From: Muraenolepis orangiensis
Taxonomy: Eukaryota > Chordata > Actinopteri > Gadiformes > Muraenolepididae
Assembly: GCA_027704905.1 (NCBI GenBank)
Contig: CM051020.1
Location: 3,026,099 to 3,090,098 of the forward strand
Length of the DNA: 64,000 nt
Direction of reading: 5' to 3'
Shown here: in pieces, positions 1 through 23,100 of the stretch
Numbering within the stretch: the first letter of the stretch is position 1
Layout of the letters: every line of letters starts with the position of its first letter
Position numbers and translations under genes: made by a program
Notes under the pieces: model-generated
Databases searched by the model: none
What the model was told of the DNA's origin: nothing
Seen by the model: the letters and a program-made list of their open reading frames with translations, nothing else

Positions 1-1683
1 CATTATTTGACAGAACACGTGTGTGTGTACGAGGTAGGTACCGGTTTACACCTGGTGGCAGACAGTAGCCTAGTGTCTGTCTGTTGACTGTGTCTCTCTG
101 TCTGTCTGTTGACTGTCAGTATCCCAGTGTCTGTCTGACTGTTACCTGTCAGTAGCCTGGTGTCTGTGTCTGTCTGACTGTTGCCTGTCAGTGGCCTAGT
201 GTCTTTGTCTGGCTGACTGATTTCGGTCTGTAGCCTAGTGTCTGTCTGTTGACTGCCAGTAGCCTAGTGTCTGTCTGACTGTTGCCTGTCAGTAGCCTAG
301 TGTCTGTCTGTCTGTCGACTGTCAGTAGCCTAGTGTATGTGTCTGTCTGTTGACTGTCAGTAGCCTAGTGTGTCTGTCTGTCGACTGTGTCTGTCTGTCT
401 GACTGTTGACTGTCAGTAGCCACTGTCTGTGTCTGACTGTTGAGTGTCTGTCTGACTGTTAACTGTCAGTAGCCTGGTGTCTGTGTCTGTCTGACTGTTG
501 ACTGTCAGTATCCCAGTGTCTGTCTGACTGTTGCCTGTCAGTGGCCTAGTGTCTTTGTCTGGCTGACTGATTTCGGTCAGTAGCCTAGTGTCTGTCTGTT
601 GACTGTCAGTAGCCTAGTGTCTGTGTCTGTCTGTTGACTGCGAGTGTGTAGTGTGTAGTGTACTCTCTGAGATAAAGCGGTACTAGTTTCGAGACAAGAG
701 GACAACCTTTCTTTTTTACCCTCACCGTATGTCATTCAACAAACACAAACCCAACGTGATCGACACAGAGCCAGTGATCCAGCACTTAGTTTTTTAAACG
801 GCTGTTGCCACCAGGATTAAGACTTGGTAGTTAAACTCACTCTTTGGAGTAGTGGTTTTAAAGGTCTCCTGGTCCATGGTTTAACTGTTAGTGTTAAACC
901 GACCACACGTGGGACCGGCCGGCTCCTCGGAGATCAAAGGGTTTTTGGACGTAAGGTTATCACGTCATTATTTGACACGTGTGTGACACACGTGTGTGTG
1001 TGTGTACGAGGTAGGTACCGCTTTACACCTGGTGGCAGACCGTAGCCTAGTGTCTGTCTGTGTCTGTGTGTCTGTCGACTGTCAGTAGCCTAGTGTATGT
1101 GTCTGTCTGTTGACTGTCAGTAGCCTAGTGTCTGTCTGTCTGTCGACTGTGTCTGTCTGACTGTTGACTGTCCGAAGCCACTGTTTGTGTCTGTCTGTTG
1201 ACTGTCATTAGCCTGGTGTCTGTGTCTGTCTGACTGGTGACTTTCAGTAGCCTAGTGTCTGTGTCTGTCTGACTGGTGACTTTCAGTAGCCTAGTGTCTG
1301 TGTCTGTCTGACTGGTGACTTTCAGTAGTCTAGTGTCTGTGTCTGTCTGACTGGTGACTTTCAGTGGCCTAGTGTCTGTGTCTGTCTGTCTGTCAGTGTC
1401 TGTGTCTGTCTGTCTGTCTGTCGACTGTCAGTAGCCTAGTGTATGTGTCTGTCTGTCTGTTGACTGTCAGTAGCCTAGTGTCTGTCTGTCTGTCGACTTT
1501 GTCTGTCTGTCTGACTGTTGACTGTCCGAAGCCACTGTTTGTGTCTGTCTGTTGACTGTCATTAGCCTGGTGTCTGTGTCTGTCTGACTGGTGACTTTCA
1601 GTAGCCTAGTGTCTGTGTCTGTCTGACTGGTGACTTTCAGTGGCCTAGTGTCTGTGTCTGTCTGACTGTTGACTGTCAACAAA
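1..1683. repeat. CTGTCTGT-rich satellite-like block
   Basis: Degenerate tandem repeat built from CTGTCTGT/GACTGTCAGTAGCCTAGTGT units of about 30-50 bases. A higher-order duplication is visible: the sequence starting at base 1 (cattatttgacag, then the GTACGAGGTAGGTACC tract and a TTTACACCTGGTGGCAGAC tract) recurs from about 965. Bases 660-964 are non-repetitive and show no convincing exon. The block lies upstream of the first visible MCUR1-like exon, so it is either a MCUR1 intron or 5' flank. Short open frames here are repeat artefacts. Confidence 0.8.
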
Positions 1684-2069
1684 GACACCGTTGCATGAAG
1701 AACCAGTCATAAAGTATTTGCTGCTCTGTGAAAGACAGTCAATGCAAAGTTAGTGAGTTAATGTTCATCTAACCTCGTCTAATCAGTTCAGTCGTGTCAT
1801 TTCTGATTGTGAATAAATGAATGAATGAATGTAACACAAAATAATAATATTACCCGTACACATATAACCAGATGTGTACACTACCGTCACCACATGAGAC
1901 TAAACACCCTATTTTGACTATAATGTTTTTCCCCGTACACAATTAATATATATTTTATATATACATTTGGTAGTGACAGAACTGTGAAAAGACAATGCTG
2001 TGAAATGTGTGCACAATTATAATATATACGTGCAGGTTAAGGTCTCCCTCTCCCGTCTTTTGTTTGTAG

Positions 2070-6252
<4,183 letters not shown>

Positions 6253-6296
6253 ACAGAATGGCGACACTTCCACTGCATTCCATGTCAATGGGTTTC

Positions 6297-6340
6297 AGTG
6301 TGTTAATTAACAGCATGTTAATGCTGTTAATTAACACACT
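6297..6340 (+). other. Perfect 20-bp stem-loop
   Basis: AGTGTGTTAATTAACAGCAT (6297-6316) is the exact reverse complement of 6321-6340, separated by GTTA. It begins 45 bases after the MCUR1-like stop codon, so it would lie in the mRNA 3'UTR. It could be a pre-miRNA-like hairpin, a structured 3'UTR element or a tiny foldback remnant; sequence alone does not decide. Confidence 0.85.
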
Positions 6341-6530
6341 CCAAGTTCCACCACTTGAGTACAGGTTTTTTACTAGTCTATCGCCTCTATATGGAGACCA
6401 GGTGTGTCTCCAGGTCTCCGGATTCTGTTACTGCAGCGCACTAAGGACGAGCTGCATGGTCTGGCTCTCCTTGATGACGCCTGAAAAATATTGCACTGAA
6501 TTGACTACTGTAGTAACAGGTTAGCCGACC

Positions 6531-6757
6531 TAGTATCCCTCAGTATCCCTCAGTATCCCTCAGTATGCCTCAGGATCCCTCAGATCCTCAGATCCCTCAG
6601 TATCCCTCAGTATGCCTCAGTATCCCTCAGTATGCCTCAGTATCCTTCAGTATCCCTCAGATCCTCAGATCCCTCAGATCCCTCAGTATCCCTCAGTATC
6701 CCTCAGATCCCTCAGTATCCCTCAGTATCCCTCAGTATCCCTCAGATCCCTCAGTAT
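6531..6757. repeat. Decamer minisatellite (CAGTATCCCT)
   Basis: About 20 copies of CAGTATCCCT, with CAGATCCCT and CAGTATGCCT variants. It lies in the presumed MCUR1-like 3'UTR. The Tyr-Pro-Ser-Val reading frames over it are artefacts. Confidence 0.92.
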
Positions 6758-6879
6758 CCCCGTACGCCTCTGGCTCAGACGTTTGCTTTTCATTGAAAGC
6801 CTTTCAGCTGCCTGCGAATTGAATCACTCGGTACATTAATTACATACATTAATTCTCTCAGGAATTAGGATCAGCGGGC

Positions 6880-7018
6880 AGCTGTTGGATATACCGCCGC
6901 CCGGGGAGCGGTCAGGGTCAGGGGGTCTTGCTCAAGGACACCTCGACAGTTTTTGCTAGGAGGAGCCGGGGATGGAACCAGCGTGAGGCGACCGCTCGAC
7001 CTCCTGAGCTCTATTGTA
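6880..7018 (-). repeat. tRNA-derived SINE head (inverted)
   Basis: Reads in reverse as GAGCTCAGGAGGTCGAGCGGTCGCC, a GGTTCCATCCCCGGCTCC B-box, then CTCCTAGCAAAAACTGTCGAG and GTCCTTGAGCAAGACC. The tail half is missing. Confidence 0.75.
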
Positions 7019-7250
7019 TGGTCATAACCTGAAGTATACTATTTGAGTTTTTGTCATAAATGACAAACATTTATTGAACACTCAAACGCTTATTTTATTG
7101 TAATTTATTATTATTATTTTATTACAAATGTGTGTTATTCACAATGGACATTGCTGTTGGGTGGTGTGTACACCTGTGCATTCAATTGTATAAAATAAAA
7201 GGTAATATCGGTTAATGTTGTGATCATTGAAATAATAAATCAATTGAATG

Positions 7251-7874
7251 AAACCGTATTGTGTGTGTGAGTTTTTTGATTCAAACTATTTGTATTGATT
7301 TATTGATTAGGTAATAAGACCCCCATAACTGGTTTCCACACAGTGTCGTCCGGCGGACTCTCATTTTGAAAATCCAAACCGGATGTAGTCATGTTGTCGG
7401 TGTGTCTAGTTAGCTGCACGCGTGTGTGAGCAGCAGATCACTATTATATATATCCACGTTTACTTTGTTAAAATAAACAATCAATGATATGTTATATTAG
7501 ATCTTTGTGAGGTGGACTTACTAAAGAACATAACGAGGCTCATAACTCCAAGGTAAATGCAGTTTGTCAGTTTTGCCTGTATCAGTGACTTCTGTCTGTC
7601 ATCTCTTAAGTTTAACACAACTTAGAGATAGATAACACTTACTTTTGTTATAGTTGAATATACTACTACTACTAATTGTACTAACCTTCTTGTTTTAATT
7701 GGATTTAACCATGACTCTGCATCTGAGTGGCGGTTGTTATGCAGGATGCATCTTTTCTTTTCTTTTTTTCCGATATTACCACTTACAATGACCACATTTA
7801 TCTAAACCCTAACCCCTTTTTTTGTAGTTGTTGTAGTAGTAATTGTTTATTATATTATTTTCCCAGCAGCCACA
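7251..7874 (+). other. Intergenic region / DPH2 5' region
   Basis: About 620 bases between the presumed MCUR1-like 3' end and the DPH2 start. A short CG-richer patch around 7345-7440 holds an ETS-like CCGGATGT (7380 region), a plausible DPH2 promoter. AT-rich sequence follows. A separate 5'UTR exon cannot be excluded. Confidence 0.35.
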
Positions 7875-11920
<4,046 letters not shown>

Positions 11921-12753
11921 CCCCTTCTGACCTCTCCATCATATTATATTATATTATATTATATTTAATTACATTATGCACTGTGTCATTTAAACATGAT
12001 GAGCCCGTTGTTTTTAAAACATGTCTTTATTCATATTTGCCAACATAATGTCATTATCCAGATTATACAGCGGACTGATCTATCAAACTGTTATTCGAGG
12101 ACCACGTGTTAAAATAATCAATACCAATGTAGACCGAGCCAAGGAGTTATAGTTTATTGTTCAAAACAGGCGTATATACACCCCGAGTGTCAATAACCAC
12201 TCTCAGGACAAAAGCCCATCCGTGCGAGGAAATGAGTTATAATAGCACCAATGTGAAATATAATTTTGTTCCATCTGACTTTATACCAAATTATATGAAA
12301 TGTCTCCCAAACGAATGTCCCTCAAATTGTTCATATAAATCTATATAGACCCAACACTAAACATATAAAGGCCTTACACTAAATACAATAACTTGTATCA
12401 GATGTAGGCCTCACGATACGTGACTTCTAATCAGTATTGATCACAACACGATGCCATCGACTCTGGTCGTCGCCCTCTCGCACGGATGGGTGCGCACAGT
12501 GCACCCGCGTCAATGATATATATGATATATGATATATCAATGATAATGATCTAATAGCGCTTGTGTCCTTGACAAACAATGAGAAATAACGTGAAGGCAA
12601 ATAGGTCATATGATTAGGATATTGCATCGTGCTACACGGCTCCTCCACCTCCTGTTAAACGGGGAGAACACGCGAGTCCACCCACCCAGCTCAGTCCTGA
12701 GAGCAGGTCTATGTATTGTGTGGAATGACTGGTGCTGTAGGAACATCATGTAG
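11921..12753. other. Convergent DPH2/NCF2 3' flanks
   Basis: AT-rich sequence with a (TATAT)n patch at 11942-11967. AATAAA on the minus strand (TTTATT at 12026-12031 and 12153-12158) is a plausible NCF2 polyadenylation signal. No AATAAA was seen on the plus strand for DPH2. No gene recognised. Confidence 0.5.
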
Positions 12754-17351
<4,598 letters not shown>

Positions 17352-17560
17352 GCTGAGCCTCGATCCGGAGGTTCACCACCGAGTGACGACTCAGATAGAG
17401 GAACTTTCACTAAAACCCTCCAACACACTGGAGATGAGGAAGTGTGTCGTCGTGGGGACGGGGCTGTTCAGCCTAAAGTGTATATCCTTAATGTTGATAA
17501 CACGCTCGTATCACAGCTACTTAAGCAGGTGACCTGGCAGTACCAAATTGTGTTATTCAT
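17352..17560 (-). promoter_or_regulatory. ncf2: Candidate NCF2 proximal promoter
   Basis: Immediately upstream of the NCF2 ATG. GAGGAAGT (17436-17443) is a good PU.1/ETS core about 85 bases from the ATG. TTTTAGTGAAAGTTCC (minus strand, about 17400-17416) resembles an interferon-response half-site. PU.1 and IRF control of NCF2 is known in mammals; use here is inferred. Confidence 0.3.
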
Positions 17561-17801
17561 CTTGTTAATATGAATACTTGTGAACTGCTCTATTTTATGT
17601 TCACGTACCTCAGCGTTATGCTATTGTCTGCTTCAACAAATTCATCTGCTTCATCATCTATTCATTTATATTGTTGTCATTTTAGTAATACATCAAATAA
17701 TAAAATTTGGTAATACATCTAATAATAGCAAATCATAATATAGAATGTTGTGTGTGTAAAGTGACTTGGGTTTTGGAAAACAGGGTTATAATAATGTATA
17801 T

Positions 17802-17835
<34 letters not shown>

Positions 17836-17919
17836 TTTTTTTAATTTGTATTGCACTTTTCATTTACAAGAATCTCCATGTCAAATATCCATAATAACCA
17901 GTGAGCCACCAGAAAGCCT

Positions 17920-18190
17920 ACTAGCCTCGGGGTTCTACTAGCCTCGGGGTTCTACTAGCCTCGGGGTTCTACTAGCCTCGGGGTTCTACTAGCCTCGGGG
18001 TTCTACTAGCCTCGGGGTCTACTAGCCTCGGGGTTCTACTAGCCTCGGGGGACTACTAGCCTCGGGGTTCTACTAGCCTCGGGGTTCTACTAGCCTCGGG
18101 GGACTACTAGCCTCGGGGTTCTACTAGCCTCGGGGGACTACTAGCCTCGGGGTTCTACTAGCCTCGGGGTACTACTAGCCTCGGGGTACC
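17920..18190. repeat. 17-bp minisatellite (CTACTAGCCTCGGGGTT)
   Basis: About 15-16 copies of CTACTAGCCTCGGGGTT, with variants CTCGGGGGA and CTCGGGGTA and one 16-base unit. Located in the intergenic space. Confidence 0.95.
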
Positions 18191-18959
18191 TGAAGCCCCT
18201 CCCCCCCTGTTAAAATCACATGAAATAACCTGTTAAAATGACTGTGTTATCATCACTACCAATTTCTGCTCTCTCCCCATACATTCCTCAAACTACTCCA
18301 TCAGAAGAAGACACTTCTGGTTTTCACACAGATCCATTTGTACTGAAGAGGTTTGTTTTTTAGGATGGATAAACTGCTCAGAACAGACCAATCAGAACAC
18401 CTCATGTAATTGACATCCCAGTGCTGATTAATCTACTTCTGGAGAGTCGGTATGGACTAATTGATGTTTAATGTGAGCCAGGTCCTTGTTCCTCCAGCTG
18501 ACATCCATACTAGGGAACAGGATGTCTGTTCATAGGAGGGAATACATATCAAATTGCACGTATTATTATGCAAAGTGATATTTGAATAATTGGCTATGAA
18601 GGTGTTGCGTCCAACTGAACCAAGAAGTTACCCAGAAACACATTTCTGGAGGGTTGACTTTAGTTGCACTTTGTATATATTCTATTATACTTAACATTTG
18701 AATACTAAAATAGTATTTAATCTTGGACCTTTTATACATATATAACAAGTTATATTGTAAATGTACAGTACTGTAAATAACATCTCACTGTACAGTACGT
18801 GTACTGTAAATAAGATAAAGATAAGATAACAACTAATTTCACTGTACATTCTACACTGTACCTTACATAAACTGAACCTGAATATGTTAATAAAGTATAC
18901 AGAGGAGGAGGTCAAACTATAATTATATGGCTATATAACTGTAACTGTATCAACTACCT

Positions 18960-19300
18960 ACCTCTCTATACTTATACTTATATATATACTATATATATAT
19001 ATATATATACCTGGTTACTGTACCTGCCATATCTATTTAAATATCAACTGTTGATAGAAGTGCTCCTACTCCTGTATATACATTTATATATGCCATACAT
19101 TTATATATGCTCACTTGTATATACATTTACATTTATATATATTTATCCTGCTTTCAATAACTGATCACTACCTGTTAAATACTCACTTACCTGAATATAT
19201 ACCTCATATCCCATTTAATACTTAGTAGACTGTCTTTTAACCATTTAAACTGTGAATGTTATATTTATTATGCACTATAGAATCTAATCTAATCTAATAT
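18960..19300. repeat. AT-rich interspersed repeat, probable LINE tail
   Basis: (TATA)n, then text with CTGTATATACATTTATATATG and an ATCTAATCTAATCTAAT end. Similar composition and phrases (CACTACCTGTTA, CATACATTTATAT) occur at 4560-4740. Class uncertain. Confidence 0.5.
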
Positions 19301-19627
19301 CTACAATACCAATTTTCCCTGGGGCTCTTACTTTGAAAAATAAACTAAAACCACACGACCGGAAATCGTAATTTCTCTGCGGCGCTACTGGTAGCCTTGT
19401 TTCGCTAAGTAGCTAGTAAGAAGAACACAGCAGGCAAGCAAACAAACAAACAAACATGGCTGTTTGTTTGTTTTATGACCGTATTCTGACGCCGCAGAAG
19501 TCCACGACACGCCGACGTTTAAAGAAGAGATGCGCGACGGTCGACTAACGACGACGACCATGTTGTTGTTGTTGACTTGATCTGTTCGTCAAGGTTAGCT
19601 CGCTTGGTGAGGCTGTTTGTTTGTTTT

Positions 19628-19628
<1 letters not shown>

Positions 19629-19701
<73 letters not shown>

Positions 19702-19702
19702 C

Positions 19703-19736
<34 letters not shown>

Positions 19737-20124
19737 AGGGGGGAGAGAGACAGAGGGGGGAGAGGGATAGAGACATAGGGGGGAGAGAGAGACAGAGAGG
19801 GGGGAGAGGGATAGAGACAGAGAGGGATAGAGAGAGAGAGAGGGGGGAGAGGGATAGAGAGAGACAGAGAGAGGGAGAAGAGAGAGACAGAGAGGGGGGA
19901 GAGGGATAGAGACAGGGGGGGAGAGAGAGAGAGAGAGAGAGAAAAAAAAGAGGGGGATTGAGAGAGACAGGGGGAAGAGAGAGAGACAGAGGGGGGAAAA
20001 GGGAGAGAGACAGAGGGGGGAAAAGGGAGAGAGGGGGAGAGAGACAGGGGGGGAGAGAGAGACGGGGGGGGGGGGGGGAGAGAGAGAGAGCGGCGGAGGG
20101 GGGGGGGGGAGAGAGAGAGAGAGA
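19629..20124. repeat. Polypurine (GA)n tract
   Basis: Nearly 500 bases almost wholly purine on the plus strand: (GA)n with GGGG and AAAA runs and a few CAGAGA units. It ends 5 bases before the GAREM start codon, so it forms the 5'UTR and/or core promoter. Confidence 0.95.
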
Positions 20125-20129
20125 CCACC

Positions 20130-23100
20130 ATGGACCTCGGGACCATGCTGTACAACAACCTGAAGGACGTCCCGTGGAGCGACACCAGCCTGCCGCTCGA
20201 CCGGCTGGTCAGCGTTTACAGGCTGCCTCAGATCGTCCGGCTGGAGGACGGTAAGCGGCTTAATGTTGTGGAAGCGGCTTGTTGTGACGGTGTGTGTGTG
20301 GAAGCGGCTTGTTGTGGAAGCGGCTTCACGGTGAGGCTCCGGTCTGAAGCTACCGGCTGATCATCGGAGGACCAATCGGAGCATCACTGATGCACACGGT
20401 CCTCCGGTGGTCCTCCCGGTGGGATATGTGGGTTATTATAATTATTAGTATTATTATGATTGAGTCCATGTTGCTGCAGCTTCGTTATCAGATACTAGTG
20501 TGTCTAGTCTGTAGTCTTCTAGTGTCTCCCTTTCCTCTACAGCCCTGTCATGTCATGTATCCTTGATGTGCAGTACAAGTCATCCCTGTCATGCATTTAA
20601 ATGTAAATACAACTAAATATATGATTTTGATTTATAAAAGTGTAATCAAACTGATGCACAGCACACATATTCCAGAAGTAGCTTAGTGCTTTTGGGTTTG
20701 ACGGTCGTCCAGGATGCATAGGATGGGGGGGGGGGGGGAACGACTCTAGAAACATCATAATAAGTAACGTAGTCACTTCACAGATGGATGTACGACCAGC
20801 AGCCAAAACAGCCTGCAAGGTTTGCTTGATGACTTACTATTGTAAGTCGCTTTGGATAAAAGCGTCTGCTAAATGACTGTAATGTAATGTTGAATGTAAT
20901 GTTAAATCACTTACAAAACATGCCTTGTTGACCTCACCTCGACCTTTTGGCTTGTTGAGGACTGGACTCTGCATACATTGTGTTGTGTCTTCATAGTGTG
21001 TCACTTAATAGTATTAGTATAGTATTATAGTATTGATTTGCTGGGAACACTGAACACAGTAGCCATCGTTCATGAAAAAACGTGTGTAATGCGATGCTTT
21101 TTTTGCAGATTCAAATGCATTGACCGTTTTCACACAGTCGGATCTTTTGGATGAAAAAAATACCGTCTGTGGCTGTATTGTTAAAGAAGTCACAGGCCAA
21201 TAGAATTTCAGTTGTAAGGTTTATTTTTTTCTGTGAAATGAACCCCTCAACAGGTCTATAATGTATACATCTTCAAAAAAGAGCATCGTCATTCTCATCG
21301 CTAATTCAATTGTGGCCCATTAGCTTTAAATCTGCAGCCTAGTTGGAAACAGTGAGCTAAATGTTAAGAGCTTATGGTCATTAACAATTATGTTACTGAG
21401 GTTTCCCATTAAAACACTTCCTATTGGCTTCACCCGAGCGTTGAACATTCTTGCTATTTCAAATTTCTTGAGTGGCTATCGAGAGGTTCAGACTTTCCGG
21501 GGTACAGTCAGTGGAGGGGTAACAATCAACCGTGTATATGAAGTAGGCCTAACATATCTGATCTACCGCGCTGCTGCTTTACCTTTCGTCTGCTTTATTT
21601 CAACAGGTGAGTCTGTGGAAGGGCTTCGAGACAACGACTACCTCTTACTGCATTCCTGCCGTCAGTGGACCACCATAACGGCCCACAGCCTTGAAGAGGG
21701 ACACTACGTTATCGGGCCCAAGATCGAGATCCCTGTTCATTATGAAGGTGGGGAACTGCCACACAAACGGCCACAGCATACACGCAGACAGACGCCAGCT
21801 GTCTACCAGCGGTAGCCGGGTTTATTCCCAGCTTTTATTACCTCCATTCAAGTGGGATAGGGGAAGTGGGGGCCGTTAACCACGGATGGCGAGTGCTACT
21901 GTACCGTATTTCTATTTTAAAACATAATAAAGTGATCAGTACACACAGAGCTGGATCTTTCCCGGGGATTTCACCAGCCCCCTTTTGATCGGCGATTTGA
22001 CTCTTCCACCTCCGATAAAACCTTTTTTTATGGTTGCATAAACTGCGAAGCCGGCATCCAGTCCAGATTAATACTAATTGGTCTTTTTATTAGCTTAAAT
22101 ATTTAATTTTGTGCAGTAAATGGACTGCCTTTTTATATAGCGCTTTTACATTCATACACACATTCATCATCCACCAAGTGCGGAGTCAGCCATGCAAGGA
22201 GACGGCAAGCGTGTCAGGAGCAGTTAGGGTTAGGGTGTCTTGCTCAAGGACACGGACAGTTTTTGCTAGGAGGAGCCGGGGGATCGAACCAGCGACCTTC
22301 CGGTTGTGAGGCGGCCGCCCCACCCCCTGAGCTATACTGCCGCCCCATGCTTAAATAGGTAATGCTGAAAACCCAATATCAGAATAAAAGATATACAGTA
22401 TATGTCACCCAATTTAGTCCCAATTCAGTGAACCTGTATGCCAAACGGACACTGTGGGATTTAAGGGCTGGTGGTGTACGTTTGCACTACTCTCACTGCA
22501 CGTTTGAAATGGTCCTTCTGCTCGGCCAAAGCCTGGGATTTCTAAGCTCGCTGTTCACGGTTTGACTGGCGGCTACAACGGGGGGTTCTCACACAGCACC
22601 ACGCCTTCCCGTAGGTATTTTACGTGTCTACTGACCATTTCCAATAAAGCTTTCAGTGTTTTTCACTCCACCATTCAAAACAATACGGCCTGTTTATACA
22701 GAGGAAGAGAACGGCTGCGCAGCCGACCATATAGGGCTGACATATTTACTAAATAATAAGCCGCAGACGGACGTCACTTTGAATCCACAATCATTCGACG
22801 TAGTTTCCCTCCGACTCTTCCCCCAAACCATAGCATGGATCCGCCCTACAGCAAGCCCAGAGGGACACTGCCTAAACGTGAACAAAAAGGCAGCATTAGC
22901 TCTTTAGCATTAGCTCAGTACACAGAAAGCAACACGTGTACCATGTGGTCTGTTCTACAGAGAAAGTTCTCTTGTTGACTGAACCGTGTCCCTGTTTGTG
23001 CTATCTTTCCCCGGCGTGTTGACATGCGCAGGTGCACTCCAAGGTTCTTTCCAGGGAATTTTAGGAGATCGTATCGTGAGACTTTTCAAACCTCCGAACA

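Larger units (their letters stand above)
6253..7250 (+). other. mcur1: MCUR1-like 3' untranslated region
   Basis: Non-coding sequence after the stop at 6252. It contains a perfect hairpin (6297-6340), a CAGTATCCCT decamer array (6531-6757) and an inverted SINE (6880-7018). Candidate polyadenylation hexamers AATAAA are at 7194-7199 and 7234-7239, with a TG/T-rich stretch after the second. The true 3' end is inferred. Confidence 0.55.
17561..19628. other. NCF2-GAREM divergent intergenic region
   Basis: No coding exon recognised. It holds an ATA-repeat near 17812-17835, the 17-base minisatellite (17920-18190), unique sequence 18190-18560, AT-rich repeat-derived DNA (18690-19300) ending in (TCTAA)n, and a GC-richer stretch 19340-19560 with several CG dinucleotides that is likely the GAREM promoter. 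Confidence 0.5.

Noticed and set aside
660..964. MCUR1 first exon
   Set aside because: No ATG-led frame with an amphipathic mitochondrial presequence followed by a good donor in the right phase was found.
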